From NCBI GenBank assembly GCA_017307285.1, contig JAFKFI010000069.1, positions 1 to 64,000 of the forward strand: 64,000 bases of DNA, given 5' to 3'. Positions 9,075 through 17,321 of the stretch are shown here, in pieces. Every line of letters begins with the position of its first letter. Positions within the stretch are counted from its first letter, which is position 1. Origin of the DNA: Alphaproteobacteria bacterium (GTDB lineage Bacteria > Pseudomonadota > Alphaproteobacteria > Acetobacterales > Acetobacteraceae). The notes beneath the pieces were generated by a model. The model searched no databases, was not told the origin of the DNA, and saw only the letters and a list, made by a program, of their open reading frames with translations. Position numbers and translations under genes: made by a program.

Positions 9075-9764
9075 TCACTCCCGAAGAAACGTGGCGAACG
9101 CCTCGACAGGTTCGCGCGGCGGCACAAGCGCGTTGGCCGGCTCGTCAGGGTCCTTGCGGCCGAGCGCCATGCCGCAGACGATGATCTCGTTCTCCGGGAT
9201 CGAGAGATGACGCCGAATGATCGCGTGATAATTGCCGAAGGCGGCCTGCGGGCAGGTGTCGAGCCCGCAGCCGCGCGCGGCGACCATGATGTTCTCGAGG
9301 AACATGCCGAGATCTAGCCAGCTGCCGAGCTGCAGGTCACGGTCGATCGTGAAGATCATGCCGACCGGCGCGCCGAAGAACTCGTAGTTCTTGCCGTGCT
9401 GCACCTTGGTCGCGGCGTAGTCGCCCTTGCGGATGCCGAGGATGCCGTACAGCGCCCAGCCGATCTGCCGGCGACGGTCGATATAGGGCGCGTTCCAGGA
9501 CTTGGGATAATACGGATACTCGAAATCGGGGTGCTCGCCCTTTTCATGGGCGGCGCCGATCTCGTCGCAGAGGCGCTTGCGCGCGGCCCCCGTGAGCACA
9601 TAGACGCGCCAGGGCTGGGTGTTGGTCATGCTCGGTGCATTGGCGGCGAGTTCCAGCAGATGCCGCACTGTGGCCTCGGGCACCGGGTCGGGGCGAAACC
9701 CGCGCACGCTGCGGCGGGTGCGGATCGCGGCTTCCACCGCCTCGGACATCGTCTCGGCGCTCAC
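9075..9764 (-). CDS. Nitroreductase family protein
   Basis: This 229-residue flavoprotein of the nitroreductase family probably reduces nitro, quinone or enone groups with FMN and NAD(P)H. The N-terminal RTRRSVRGFRPDPVPEATV supplies the usual phosphate-binding arginines, and APSMTNTQPWRVYVLTG is the FMN-binding signature. WLDLGMFLENIMVAARGCGL is the conserved dimer helix. The frame opens with GTG at 9764, and an ATG lies five codons in. The gene is convergent with the SDR gene. The physiological substrate is unknown. Confidence 0.9.
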   Translation of the reverse strand: MSAETMSEAVEAAIRTRRSVRGFRPDPVPEATVRHLLELAANAPSMTNTQPWRVYVLTGAARKRLCDEIGAAHEKGEHPDFEYPYYPKSWNAPYIDRRRQIGWALYGILGIRKGDYAATKVQHGKNYEFFGAPVGMIFTIDRDLQLGSWLDLGMFLENIMVAARGCGLDTCPQAAFGNYHAIIRRHLSIPENEIIVCGMALGRKDPDEPANALVPPREPVEAFATFLRE

Positions 9765-9932
9765 CCGGCTCTCCTTCTGCTCATCAATCCGTTTTGCCTC
9801 AGGTCACGAGCAGGCGCAAAGCGCCGGGCTGCCAGGCGAGACACTCCCACGGGGCTGCTGGCGCAAGAATACGCTAGAACCATTCGCCATATGGTTGTAT
9901 GGTGGCTCATCAATTCTCGCCGAGGTGCTCGC

Positions 9933-10274
9933 TTGGCCTCTGCCGTCATCATCCCTTTCCCGAGCCGCCGCTGCCTCTCCGCCGAGGAGCGTGCCCTGAT
10001 CACCCAGTGGACGGCGGCTTCGCGCCCGCACGGGATCGCGCATGTCTATCTCAGCGCGCGGCACGAAAACGACCCGCCTGACGTGCACGATCGGATTCTG
10101 ATCGTCGAGACCGCCGAGACCGGCGCCGCCTGGGTCATCCATCGCCCGGCGCGTCGCTGGATTCTTACCTCTGGGCAGGATTTGGCCGAGCTCGGTTCCT
10201 ACGCGGCGCTGGGAGACGCCCTCAACGCGGTCCGTCCGGTGGCTTCTCCGGCGGTCGGGCGAGGCTTGGGCTGA
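9933..10274 (+). CDS. Hypothetical protein of about 113 residues
   Basis: This small protein begins near ASAVIIPFPSRRCLSAEERALI and contains HVYLSARHENDPPDVHDRILIVE. That looks like a compact alpha/beta domain, but I recognise no family. A TTG at 9933 preceded by GAGGTGCTCGC is the best start. An ATG at 9891 is possible but adds a Trp-rich stretch. It stands alone between the nitroreductase and beta-helix genes. Codon use matches its neighbours. Confidence 0.5.
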   Translation: MASAVIIPFPSRRCLSAEERALITQWTAASRPHGIAHVYLSARHENDPPDVHDRILIVETAETGAAWVIHRPARRWILTSGQDLAELGSYAALGDALNAVRPVASPAVGRGLG

Positions 10275-10680
10275 ACCGGCCCCCGGGGCGAAGTAGCCGA
10301 ACGCGGCGAGACTCGCGGACCAGGCACGATCGCACTGGTCGATTTCCTCGTCCGTCAGCCGGGCGCGCCGGCGCCCCCACGGAGTCGGTCGGGGCGGCGC
10401 TGGTGCCGCGCGCCGATCAGAAGGTTGCGCCCGAACGCGCGAAGCTGCATTGAGCACCCGAGGCGAGTGCCGCGCTGTCCGTCTCGTTCGCGAGCATCGC
10501 CTCGCCGGCCGGAAGCAGCGCCCCAGTGGGGGCGAAGCGAATGCTCAGCCTGGTTTCACGCCCGGCCGGCCGGACGCCGTGCAGGCCGAGAGCGAACGCT
10601 GATCGCCGCGGCCGAACCTGCCCAGCCGGGCAAGATCGGCACGCGGTTGATCGCCTCGCAGCCGGGCGAGTCGCTGGCCG
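10275..10680. other. Intergenic region without a recognisable gene
   Basis: About 400 bases of GC-rich DNA lie between the small hypothetical gene and the end of the beta-helix gene. Short frames exist on both strands, but none has a convincing start, ribosome site or family signature. A short minus-strand stretch around 10290-10370 (TDEEIDQCDRAWSASLAAFGYF) looks protein-like and could be a remnant gene. I see no strong hairpin or RNA gene. Confidence 0.4.
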
Positions 10681-11892
10681 TTATGCGGCTACGGCCGCAT
10701 GATCCTGAGCCGAAAGCGCGGCGGCGACCGTGGCGTGTGAGGCCGGATCTAGATTGGCCACCGCGAAACCGGCCGAGCTCGAGACGACTGGCTGGGCCGA
10801 AGCGTTCCCGCTACTGGCGGTCGGAACCAGATCGGCCACCGTTGCGGCGGCCGGGAACGGCACCAGATCCGCCCCGGTGGCGGCGGATGCGGTGTCCTCC
10901 GATGCTGCCGTTTGGAGGAACTGCGTCTCCGCTGGGGCGGCGAGCGTGGCGACCTGTCCGCTGGAGACGACCGGGCGCCACGGCGCGGCTGTCGCGAGCA
11001 GTGGCCGTGCCGTGAGCGACGCCACCCCGGACACGTTGACCGGCCCGGTCGCGATCTGCGCGTTGGTCAGTCCCCACAGCGCGTTGCCGGAGAAATTCGC
11101 CGTGGAGCTGGTCTGGTTCAGCACTGCCCGTGCGCTGCCGCGGACGAGATCGTTGATGATGGTGTTGTTGCTGACCGTCAGGGTGGACCCGGCGTACGGC
11201 GTGCCCTCGCCGCCAAAGTGGATGATCGCCGGGTTCTGGGACTTCGGACCTTGCTGAATGATGTTGTTGGACAATACGGCTTTCCCGCCGATTGGCAGGT
11301 CGACACTATAGCTGGCGCTCCCGGAGGAGCCGTCAAATATGCGGCTGTTCTGAATGATGGTTGTGGCCGCCCGGCTCTTGATCTCATGGCCGACCACGGC
11401 GTCATGGAAGTAGCTGTTGTTGATCGTCAGGTTAGCAATCTTGCCGACGTAGATGTTGTGCGTCTTGCCGTCGCCCGTGCCGTTATGCGCGAACTCGGTG
11501 TTGTTGATGGTGATCGTGCCGCTGGCATTGTCGCTCGCCAGTAGGCCTTCCTGGTTGTTGTAAAAATAGCAATTGTTAAGGACCAGATTGCCAGCTTGAT
11601 AGCGGACGCCGGCACCATTGCCGTCGGCCACCTTCGCGCCGGTGAAGCTGATATTGTTGAGCGTGACATCATTGTTGGTAACTAGAATAGCCTTGCGGTT
11701 GGCAATCAGGCCGGTGGAGACCAGATTGACCTGGCCGCCCACCCCCTCGATCGTGATATTCGTTCTGATGATCGCGGAATCATTCGTATACGTGCCCGCT
11801 TTCACCTTGATCACGTCGCCGTCGTGCGACGCCGCGATCGCTGCCGAAAGTTTCCCGTATTGTTGACCCGCGCCTACTGTCAGAACTGCCAA
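10681..11892 (-). CDS. Right-handed parallel beta-helix protein, probably secreted
   Basis: This 403-residue protein has repeated short strands rich in N, T, I and G (TNITIEG, NDVTLNNISFTGA, GTITINNTEF, ANLTINNSYF, TIIQNSRIFDG) that form a pectate-lyase-type beta-helix over roughly residues 20-270. The front MAVLTVGAGQQYGKLSAAIA is the usual cap of such proteins. No Sec or Tat signal peptide is present, and the last 120 residues are low-complexity Ala/Ser/Val, so type I secretion is possible but unproven. The start is TTG at 11892, behind a strong GGAGGTG site. The upstream ATG at 11934 lacks such a site. The substrate or adhesin role is unknown. Confidence 0.75.
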   Translation of the reverse strand: MAVLTVGAGQQYGKLSAAIAASHDGDVIKVKAGTYTNDSAIIRTNITIEGVGGQVNLVSTGLIANRKAILVTNNDVTLNNISFTGAKVADGNGAGVRYQAGNLVLNNCYFYNNQEGLLASDNASGTITINNTEFAHNGTGDGKTHNIYVGKIANLTINNSYFHDAVVGHEIKSRAATTIIQNSRIFDGSSGSASYSVDLPIGGKAVLSNNIIQQGPKSQNPAIIHFGGEGTPYAGSTLTVSNNTIINDLVRGSARAVLNQTSSTANFSGNALWGLTNAQIATGPVNVSGVASLTARPLLATAAPWRPVVSSGQVATLAAPAETQFLQTAASEDTASAATGADLVPFPAAATVADLVPTASSGNASAQPVVSSSAGFAVANLDPASHATVAAALSAQDHAAVAA

Positions 11893-11984
11893 TGCTCTAC
11901 ACCTCCGTCGTGCGACGACTGCCGTGCTGCTCACGAAAATGTGCGCGCTGGGTCAGCCGACCATTAACCTAGACCGTAGAGCAT
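11892..11984 (-). promoter_or_regulatory. Inverted repeat spanning the start of the beta-helix gene
   Basis: The nonamer ATGCTCTAC at 11892-11900 is exactly reverse-complementary to GTAGAGCAT at 11976-11984. In the minus-strand transcript the second arm ends at the TTG start and lies just after the GGAGG site. Pairing could therefore cover the start region across a loop of about 75 bases. It may also be chance. Confidence 0.35.
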
Positions 11985-12108
11985 CGTTAATTCTCAATCA
12001 AACAGCGACATACAGTCGCATACCGAAACTAAGGGTTGTCGGTTTGCAGCTCGGCTTTTCCGTAGGATAGTCCGCCGCGGCCAAACGGCCCGAGGGGAAC
12101 GAAGCTCG

Positions 12109-13161
12109 ATGCCTGTCAATCTGAAGCGCGTGTTCTACGTGGAGTACCTGGCCAGCCCTGCTTTTGCCGAGATTCTCGGCCGCCGGCCCGACGTGTCGCT
12201 GGAGAGGCTGGAGAACAACACCCCTCACGCCGAGGCCGAGCCCGTGCTCGCGGCCGCGCACACCTATCAGATCGGCGCGGCGCGCGATGAGATCGACCCG
12301 CGGTACTACGCCACGGCCGATCTGCTGGCCCGCACGCCGAACCTGATCGCGGTATCGAGCAACGGCGCCGGCTACGACACGGTCGATGTTCGGGCCTGCA
12401 CCGCTGCCGGAGTGCTCGTGGTCAACCAGTCGGGCGGCAATCGGGAGGCGGTCGCGGAGCACGCCCTCGGGATGATGCTCGCCCTCTCCAAGCGGATCGT
12501 CGAGACCGACCGGCGGATGCGCGCCGCCTCCGGCATTCCCCGCAACGAGTACATCGGCAACGACCTGCTGGGCCGCACAGTGGGAATCGTCGGGCTCGGC
12601 AATGTCGGCTCCCGCCTCGCCGAACTGTGCCGTGGCCTGTTCCGGATGCGGGTGCTGGCCTACGACCCTTATCTCAGCGCGGAGCAGATCGCGGCGCGCG
12701 GCGCGGAGAAGGTCGAGCTCGACGCGTTGATGGCCGAGGTGGACTTTGTCTCGATCAACTGCCCCCGTACCGAAGAGACCCTCGGCATGATCGGCGCAGC
12801 GCAATTCGCGCGGATGCGGCCGCACGCCTATTTCGTCACCACCGCGCGCGGCGGCATCCATGACGAGCGCGCGCTGGCGGCGGCGCTGCGCGAGGGCCGC
12901 ATTGCCGGCGCCGGCCTCGACGTGTGGGACAAGGAGCCGCCGCCGCACGATGACCCGCTGCTCGCCTTCGACAACGTCATCGCCAGCCCCCACACCGCCG
13001 GCGTGACACGCCAGGCGCGCACCAACATGGCGACCATCGCCGCCGAGCAGATGCTCGACATCCTTGACGGCAAGCGCCCCGAGCGCCTCCTCAATCCCGA
13101 GGTCTGGCCTGCCTACGCGACGCGCTTCGAGCGGATCATGGGGTTCCGGCCCCAAGGCTGA
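12109..13161 (+). CDS. D-isomer-specific 2-hydroxyacid dehydrogenase
   Basis: This 350-residue NAD-dependent dehydrogenase is of the phosphoglycerate/D-lactate type and interconverts a 2-hydroxy acid and a 2-oxo acid. The Rossmann motif GIVGLGNVGS, the catalytic arginine in TTARGG (R247), the glutamate in DKEPP (E276) and the histidine in SPHTAG (H295) are all present. There is no ACT domain, so a dedicated SerA role is unlikely. The gene is monocistronic, with AGGGG upstream of the ATG, and stands ahead of a sulfonate-type ABC transporter operon. The substrate is unknown. Confidence 0.9.
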   Translation: MPVNLKRVFYVEYLASPAFAEILGRRPDVSLERLENNTPHAEAEPVLAAAHTYQIGAARDEIDPRYYATADLLARTPNLIAVSSNGAGYDTVDVRACTAAGVLVVNQSGGNREAVAEHALGMMLALSKRIVETDRRMRAASGIPRNEYIGNDLLGRTVGIVGLGNVGSRLAELCRGLFRMRVLAYDPYLSAEQIAARGAEKVELDALMAEVDFVSINCPRTEETLGMIGAAQFARMRPHAYFVTTARGGIHDERALAAALREGRIAGAGLDVWDKEPPPHDDPLLAFDNVIASPHTAGVTRQARTNMATIAAEQMLDILDGKRPERLLNPEVWPAYATRFERIMGFRPQG

Positions 13162-13245
13162 CCCCGCCCGGTCACGATCGCGTCGAGGTGCACGATCAAC
13201 GCAATGGACATGGTAATACGGTGATCCACTCTTCTTGAGGGACCA

Positions 13246-14253
13246 ATGAGCCGTTATGCCCTACCGCCCACCGCCGGCCGTCTCTCGCGCCGCTCGTTCG
13301 CCGTCCTCGCCGGCGCGGCGGGCCTCGCCGGGATCGCCGGAAGCCGGGCGCGCGGCGCTCAGCCGGCGGCGATCCGCGTGGGCCATTTTCCCAATATTAC
13401 GCATGTCCAGGCGCTGATCGCCCGCGCCCTGTCACGGCAAAGCAAGGGCTGGTTCGAGCAGCGGCTCGGCCGGCCGGTCGAGTGGTTCGCCTACAATGCC
13501 GGCCCGAGTGCGATGGAGGCGATCTTCGCGGAGTCGATCGACCTCACCTATGTCGGCCCGAGCCCGGCGATCAACGCCTACGCCAAGTCGCGCGGCGAGG
13601 AGATCCGTATCATCGCCGGCGCGCTGGATGGCGGCTCGGCGCTGGTGGTGCGACCCGACGAGGGCCTCCGCACCGCCGCCGATTTCCGCGGCAAGAAGAT
13701 CGGCACCCCGCAACTCGGCAACACACAGGACGTGGCGGCGCGCACTTGGCTTGCCGCCGGCGGCCTCAAGATCACCATCATGGGCGGCGACGCCCAGGTG
13801 ATCCCGACAGCCAATCCGGACCAGCTCGGCCTGTTCCGCACCAAGCAACTCGACGCGGTGTGGACGGTCGAGCCCTGGGTATCGCGGCTGGAATTGGAGG
13901 CGGACGGCAAGGTGCTGGTGGACCAGCGCGACGCCGTGACCACGGTGCTGGTCGCTCGCGCAAAGTTTCTCGCCAGCCAGCGCGCGCTGGTGCGAGATTT
14001 CGCACGGGCGCATGACGAGCTGACCGCATGGGTCCGCGCCAACCCCGAGGAGGCGCAGAAGATGGTGCGCGACGAGCTTTCCGCCGAGATGCGCAGCGAG
14101 GTTTCGAGCAAGCTGGTCGCCCACGCCTGGGACCGGATCGTGCCGACCAGCGCGGTTTCGCCCGAGGCGCTGGTGCATTTCGTCGCGGATGCGCGGCAGG
14201 CGGGGTTCCTGCGGACGGCACCCGATTTGTCGCGCCTGGTCGAGAAGCCTTGA
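13246..14253 (+). CDS. ABC transporter substrate-binding protein, SsuA/TauA-like
   Basis: This 335-residue binding protein belongs to the aliphatic sulfonate / nitrate / taurine group (NMT1/SsuA fold). A Tat-type leader (RLSRRSFAVLAGAAGLAG) ends near GAQP. The mature protein starts IRVGHFPNITHVQ and includes WFAYNAGPSAMEAIF and LTYVGPSPAINAY, typical of SsuA-like proteins. Its stop overlaps the ATPase start (ATGA), so the three transporter genes form one operon. Sulfonate is the likeliest ligand class, but no desulfonating monooxygenase is adjacent and other small anions cannot be excluded. Confidence 0.87.
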   Translation: MSRYALPPTAGRLSRRSFAVLAGAAGLAGIAGSRARGAQPAAIRVGHFPNITHVQALIARALSRQSKGWFEQRLGRPVEWFAYNAGPSAMEAIFAESIDLTYVGPSPAINAYAKSRGEEIRIIAGALDGGSALVVRPDEGLRTAADFRGKKIGTPQLGNTQDVAARTWLAAGGLKITIMGGDAQVIPTANPDQLGLFRTKQLDAVWTVEPWVSRLELEADGKVLVDQRDAVTTVLVARAKFLASQRALVRDFARAHDELTAWVRANPEEAQKMVRDELSAEMRSEVSSKLVAHAWDRIVPTSAVSPEALVHFVADARQAGFLRTAPDLSRLVEKP

Positions 14254-15065
14254 TGCTCGATTCCATCGGATCGTATGGCCCGCCCGGCCCGCAGCCCGCC
14301 CCGAAGCTGATCGTGGACGGGGTTTCAAAGTGGTTCAGGACGCCGCGCGCCAGCGTTCACGCGCTCGACGACATCAATCTCAGCGTCGGCGACGGCGAGT
14401 TCATCTGCCTGGTGGGGCCGAGCGGCTGCGGCAAGTCCACCCTGCTCGACATCATCGCCGGCCTCACGCGCGCGGATGCGGGCCGGGTGACGGCGGACGG
14501 GCAGCTGGTGGAGGGGCCGGGGCGGCACCGGCTGGTGATGTTCCAGGAATCTGCGCTGTTCCCGTGGCTCACCGCGTTCGGCAACGTGATGTTCGGCCTC
14601 AAGCTGGTGCCCGATCTGAGCCGCGCCGAGCGCCGGGAGACCGCGCTGCGCTATCTGCGCATGGTCGGGCTCGAACGGTTCGCGCACGCCAATGTCCACG
14701 AGCTCTCCGGCGGGATGCGCCAGCGCGTCGCCTTCGCCCGCTCTCTGGCCCCCGACCCGCACGTGCTGCTGATGGACGAGCCGCTGTCGGCACTCGACGC
14801 CCTGACCCGCGAGCAGCTCTACGCCGACATCCAGCGCATCCAGCAGGACCGCCGCAAGACGATCATCCTGGTAACGCACAACGTGCGCGAAGCGGTGTGC
14901 CTGGGGGACCGCGTGATCCTGCTCTCGCCGACGCCCGGCCGCATTCGGGAATCCTTCCCGATCCACCTGCCGCGCCCGCGCGACGTGAACAGCATACAGC
15001 TCGCGGAATACACCGAGCGCATCACCGCGGCGCTCAAGGGCTACATCGTCCCGGAGACGGTGTGA
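14253..15065 (+). CDS. ABC transporter ATP-binding protein, SsuB/TauB-like
   Basis: This is the 270-residue ATPase subunit of the importer. Walker A is GPSGCGKST, the Q-loop lies in VMFQESALFPWLT, the signature is LSGGMRQR, Walker B is VLLMDEPLSALD, and the switch histidine is in LVTHNVREA. The ATG at 14253 overlaps the binding-protein stop and the gene ends by overlapping the permease ATG, so translation is coupled across all three genes. It energises import of the ligand carried by the upstream binding protein. Confidence 0.92.
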   Translation: MLDSIGSYGPPGPQPAPKLIVDGVSKWFRTPRASVHALDDINLSVGDGEFICLVGPSGCGKSTLLDIIAGLTRADAGRVTADGQLVEGPGRHRLVMFQESALFPWLTAFGNVMFGLKLVPDLSRAERRETALRYLRMVGLERFAHANVHELSGGMRQRVAFARSLAPDPHVLLMDEPLSALDALTREQLYADIQRIQQDRRKTIILVTHNVREAVCLGDRVILLSPTPGRIRESFPIHLPRPRDVNSIQLAEYTERITAALKGYIVPETV

Positions 15066-15838
15066 TGAAGCGGTTCGTGCTCGCCTTCCTCTTCTTTGTC
15101 GCGCTGGCGGGCGCCTGGCAGCTGATGGTGCAGACCGGGCGCTGGTCGCCGGTGTTGCTGCCCTCGCCGCGCGATGTCGCCGTCTACCTCTGGTCGGCCG
15201 CGCAGGACGGCACGCTGGTTGCGGCGATCGGCGTGACCTTGCGCCGGCTGCTGGTCGGTTACGCGATCGGCCTCGCCATTGGCCTGCCGCTCGGCTTGCT
15301 GTCGAGCAGCGTCCGCTTCGTCGAGGACACGGTGGGCGTTCTGGCGCTCGGGCTGCAGACCTTGCCGAGCGTCTGCTGGGTGCCGCTCGCCCTGATCTGG
15401 TTCGGCCAGACCGAGGGGGCGATGCTGTTCGTCGTCATCATGGGCACGGTCTGGTCGGTGATGATCGCGACCGACACCGGGGCGCGGACCATCCCCCGCG
15501 TCTACGCCCGCGCCGCCCGCACGATGGGCTCCGAGGGGTTCCACAAATGGACCCGCGTGATCCTGCCGGCAGCGCTGCCGCACCTCATCACCGGCATGAA
15601 ACAGGGCTGGGCTTTTGCCTGGCGCTCGCTGATGGCGGCGGAGATCTACGTCACGGTGCTCTCCGGCTTCGGCCTCGGCCACCTGCTGCATTACGGGCGC
15701 GAGCTCAACGCGATGGATCAGGTGATCGCCGTGATGCTGGTGATCGTCGCGATCGGGCTGCTGGCGGACAAGGCGCTGTTCGGCCCGTGGGAACATTTCC
15801 TCCACCGCCGCTGGGGCATCAACGCGCGGGAGGCGTAG
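15065..15838 (+). CDS. ABC transporter permease, SsuC/TauC-like
   Basis: This 257-residue inner-membrane permease has about six helices, starting MKRFVLAFLFFVALAGAWQ. The EAA-type cytoplasmic loop reads ARTMGSEGFHKWTRVILPAA, where it would dock on the ATPase. The ATG overlaps the ATPase stop codon. It completes a standard binding protein-ATPase-permease importer of the sulfonate/nitrate/taurine family. The MAPEG gene follows after seven bases and probably shares the transcript. Confidence 0.9.
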   Translation: MKRFVLAFLFFVALAGAWQLMVQTGRWSPVLLPSPRDVAVYLWSAAQDGTLVAAIGVTLRRLLVGYAIGLAIGLPLGLLSSSVRFVEDTVGVLALGLQTLPSVCWVPLALIWFGQTEGAMLFVVIMGTVWSVMIATDTGARTIPRVYARAARTMGSEGFHKWTRVILPAALPHLITGMKQGWAFAWRSLMAAEIYVTVLSGFGLGHLLHYGRELNAMDQVIAVMLVIVAIGLLADKALFGPWEHFLHRRWGINAREA

Positions 15839-15845
15839 CGGGGAG

Positions 15846-16499
15846 ATGCCTTCGGCGGACGATCCCCGACAGCCTAGAGACGTCGCGCGGCAACGCACGA
15901 GCCTGATGCTCGCCGGCCTGATCGCCCTGCCGGTCTCGATCGGGCTGTGGCTCGCCATCTATTTCGGCACGCCGCCGCTGGACGGCATGGAGGCCCCGGT
16001 CGCGCGACTGATCTTCGCGATCAACTGCATCTCTGTCGCGGTGCTGCTGTGTTTCTTCCTCGGAATCGAGGCGGTGTCCCACGAGCGGCTGCACACGCCT
16101 GCGATCAACCCGCTTGCGGGCGCCGAATCGGCCCGGATGAAAGTCAATCTGCGCTATCTCCAGCACACGCTGGAGCAGCTCCTGCTGTTCATTCCCGGCC
16201 TCTTGTCGCTTTCCTATTATTGCGCGGACGGACATTCGATGCGTGCGGTCACCGCCACCACGATCGTCTGGATCGTCTCGCGGCTGGCGTTCTGGATCGG
16301 CTATCACAAGGGACCGGAATTCCGCACTCCCGGCCTCATGGGCATGGTTCAGAGTGCGATCGTGCTTCTCTATGTCTGCGCCCGGTTCGGCCACGATGTC
16401 GCCGGGATCACCGGAACCGTGGTGATCCTGGGGCTCTTCGCGGCCGGAGAAATCTATCTGGTCCTGATAAATCGCGGACCGCCGTCATCCTCTAACTAG
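15846..16499 (+). CDS. MAPEG family membrane protein
   Basis: This 217-residue integral membrane protein has four predicted helices. NLRYLQHTLEQLLLFIPGLLSLS and the following SRLAFWIGYHKGPEFRTPG match the MAPEG family (microsomal glutathione transferase / eicosanoid enzymes), in which glutathione is often the co-substrate. GGGGAG stands just before the ATG. A cytosolic-type GST gene follows after 34 bases and a transporter permease lies directly upstream, so all are probably co-transcribed. A glutathione-dependent modification role is family knowledge and inference. Confidence 0.82.
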   Translation: MPSADDPRQPRDVARQRTSLMLAGLIALPVSIGLWLAIYFGTPPLDGMEAPVARLIFAINCISVAVLLCFFLGIEAVSHERLHTPAINPLAGAESARMKVNLRYLQHTLEQLLLFIPGLLSLSYYCADGHSMRAVTATTIVWIVSRLAFWIGYHKGPEFRTPGLMGMVQSAIVLLYVCARFGHDVAGITGTVVILGLFAAGEIYLVLINRGPPSSSN

Positions 16500-16533
16500 C
16501 CGCCGCCCCCGGCTTCCGCCACAGTCCGGCGTT

Positions 16534-17190
16534 ATGATCACCCTGTATCACTGCGCGAACGCTCGCTCCTTTCGGCCGCTGTGGACCTTGGAGGAGCTCG
16601 GGATTCCCTATCGCCTCAAGATGCTGCCCTTCCCGCCGCGCGTGCGGGCGCCGGACTACCTCGAAGTCAATCCGCTCGGCACCATCCCGCTGCTGATTGA
16701 CGGGGAGATCTCGATGACCGAGTCGGCCGCCATCTGCCAGTATCTCGTCACCCGTCACGGACCTTCGCCGCTCGCCGTCAGCCCCGATGAGCCTGCCTAC
16801 GGCCGATTCCTCAATTTCCTGCATTTCGGAGAGGCGACGCTGACGTTTCCGCAAACGTTAGTGCTCCGATACTCCCGCCTGGAGCCGGAGGAACGCCGTC
16901 TCCCGCAGGTCGTGGAGGACTACGCCCGCTGGTTCGTGGCCCGCCTGCGCGCGGTGACGACGGCGATGGAGGTGGGGGACTGGGTTTGCGCCGGGCGGTT
17001 CACCGCCGCCGACATCTCGGTCGGCTATGCCCTACTGCTCGCCCAGCGGCTGGACCTGGCCGGCCGGTTCTCGGCGGGGGTCGCAGCGTATTGGCAACGC
17101 TTGCAAGCCCGCGAGGGCTTCCGTCGCGCCCTCGACGCGCAGGACCGTGCCTCGGCGCAACAGGGGCTTGGCCGGGAGATGGCGGTCTGA
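16534..17190 (+). CDS. Glutathione S-transferase family protein
   Basis: This 218-residue GST has an N-terminal thioredoxin-like domain (MITLYHCANARSFRPLWTLEE, then NPLGTIPLLIDGE and the glutathione-binding MTESAAICQYL). An all-helical C-terminal domain follows, with the ADISVGYALLLA capping motif. It would conjugate or isomerise electrophiles with glutathione. The neighbouring MAPEG gene on the same strand suggests a shared role. The specific substrate is unknown. Confidence 0.9.
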   Translation: MITLYHCANARSFRPLWTLEELGIPYRLKMLPFPPRVRAPDYLEVNPLGTIPLLIDGEISMTESAAICQYLVTRHGPSPLAVSPDEPAYGRFLNFLHFGEATLTFPQTLVLRYSRLEPEERRLPQVVEDYARWFVARLRAVTTAMEVGDWVCAGRFTAADISVGYALLLAQRLDLAGRFSAGVAAYWQRLQAREGFRRALDAQDRASAQQGLGREMAV

Positions 17191-17235
17191 TCGCCACGTG
17201 CGAAATGGCGCCGCACAACCCTAACGCGAGATTTG

Positions 17236-17257
17236 TTGACATTTTATAAAAAATGTC
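17236..17257 (+). promoter_or_regulatory. Palindrome overlapping a TTGACA element
   Basis: GACATTTT at 17238-17245 and AAAATGTC at 17250-17257 form a perfect inverted repeat with a four-base ATAA spacer, in an AT-rich patch unlike the surroundings. A consensus TTGACA box (17236-17241) overlaps the left arm. I see no good -10 box at 17 bases. It lies about 65 bases before the PEP-CTERM gene and could be an operator. Confidence 0.45.
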
Positions 17258-17321
17258 TCATTCCTGAGATGGTCTCCGGGTCACCTGACCCGGACGTGTT
17301 CTTCATCCCAGGAGGCCTCCC

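Noticed and set aside
10290-10457. A remnant minus-strand gene downstream of the small hypothetical gene
   Set aside because: A short protein-like stretch is present, but there is no start, ribosome site or family match.
12005-12019. A small hairpin GCGAC-ATACA-GTCGC as an operator
   Set aside because: Only five base pairs, which is within chance for this composition. It is noted but not called.
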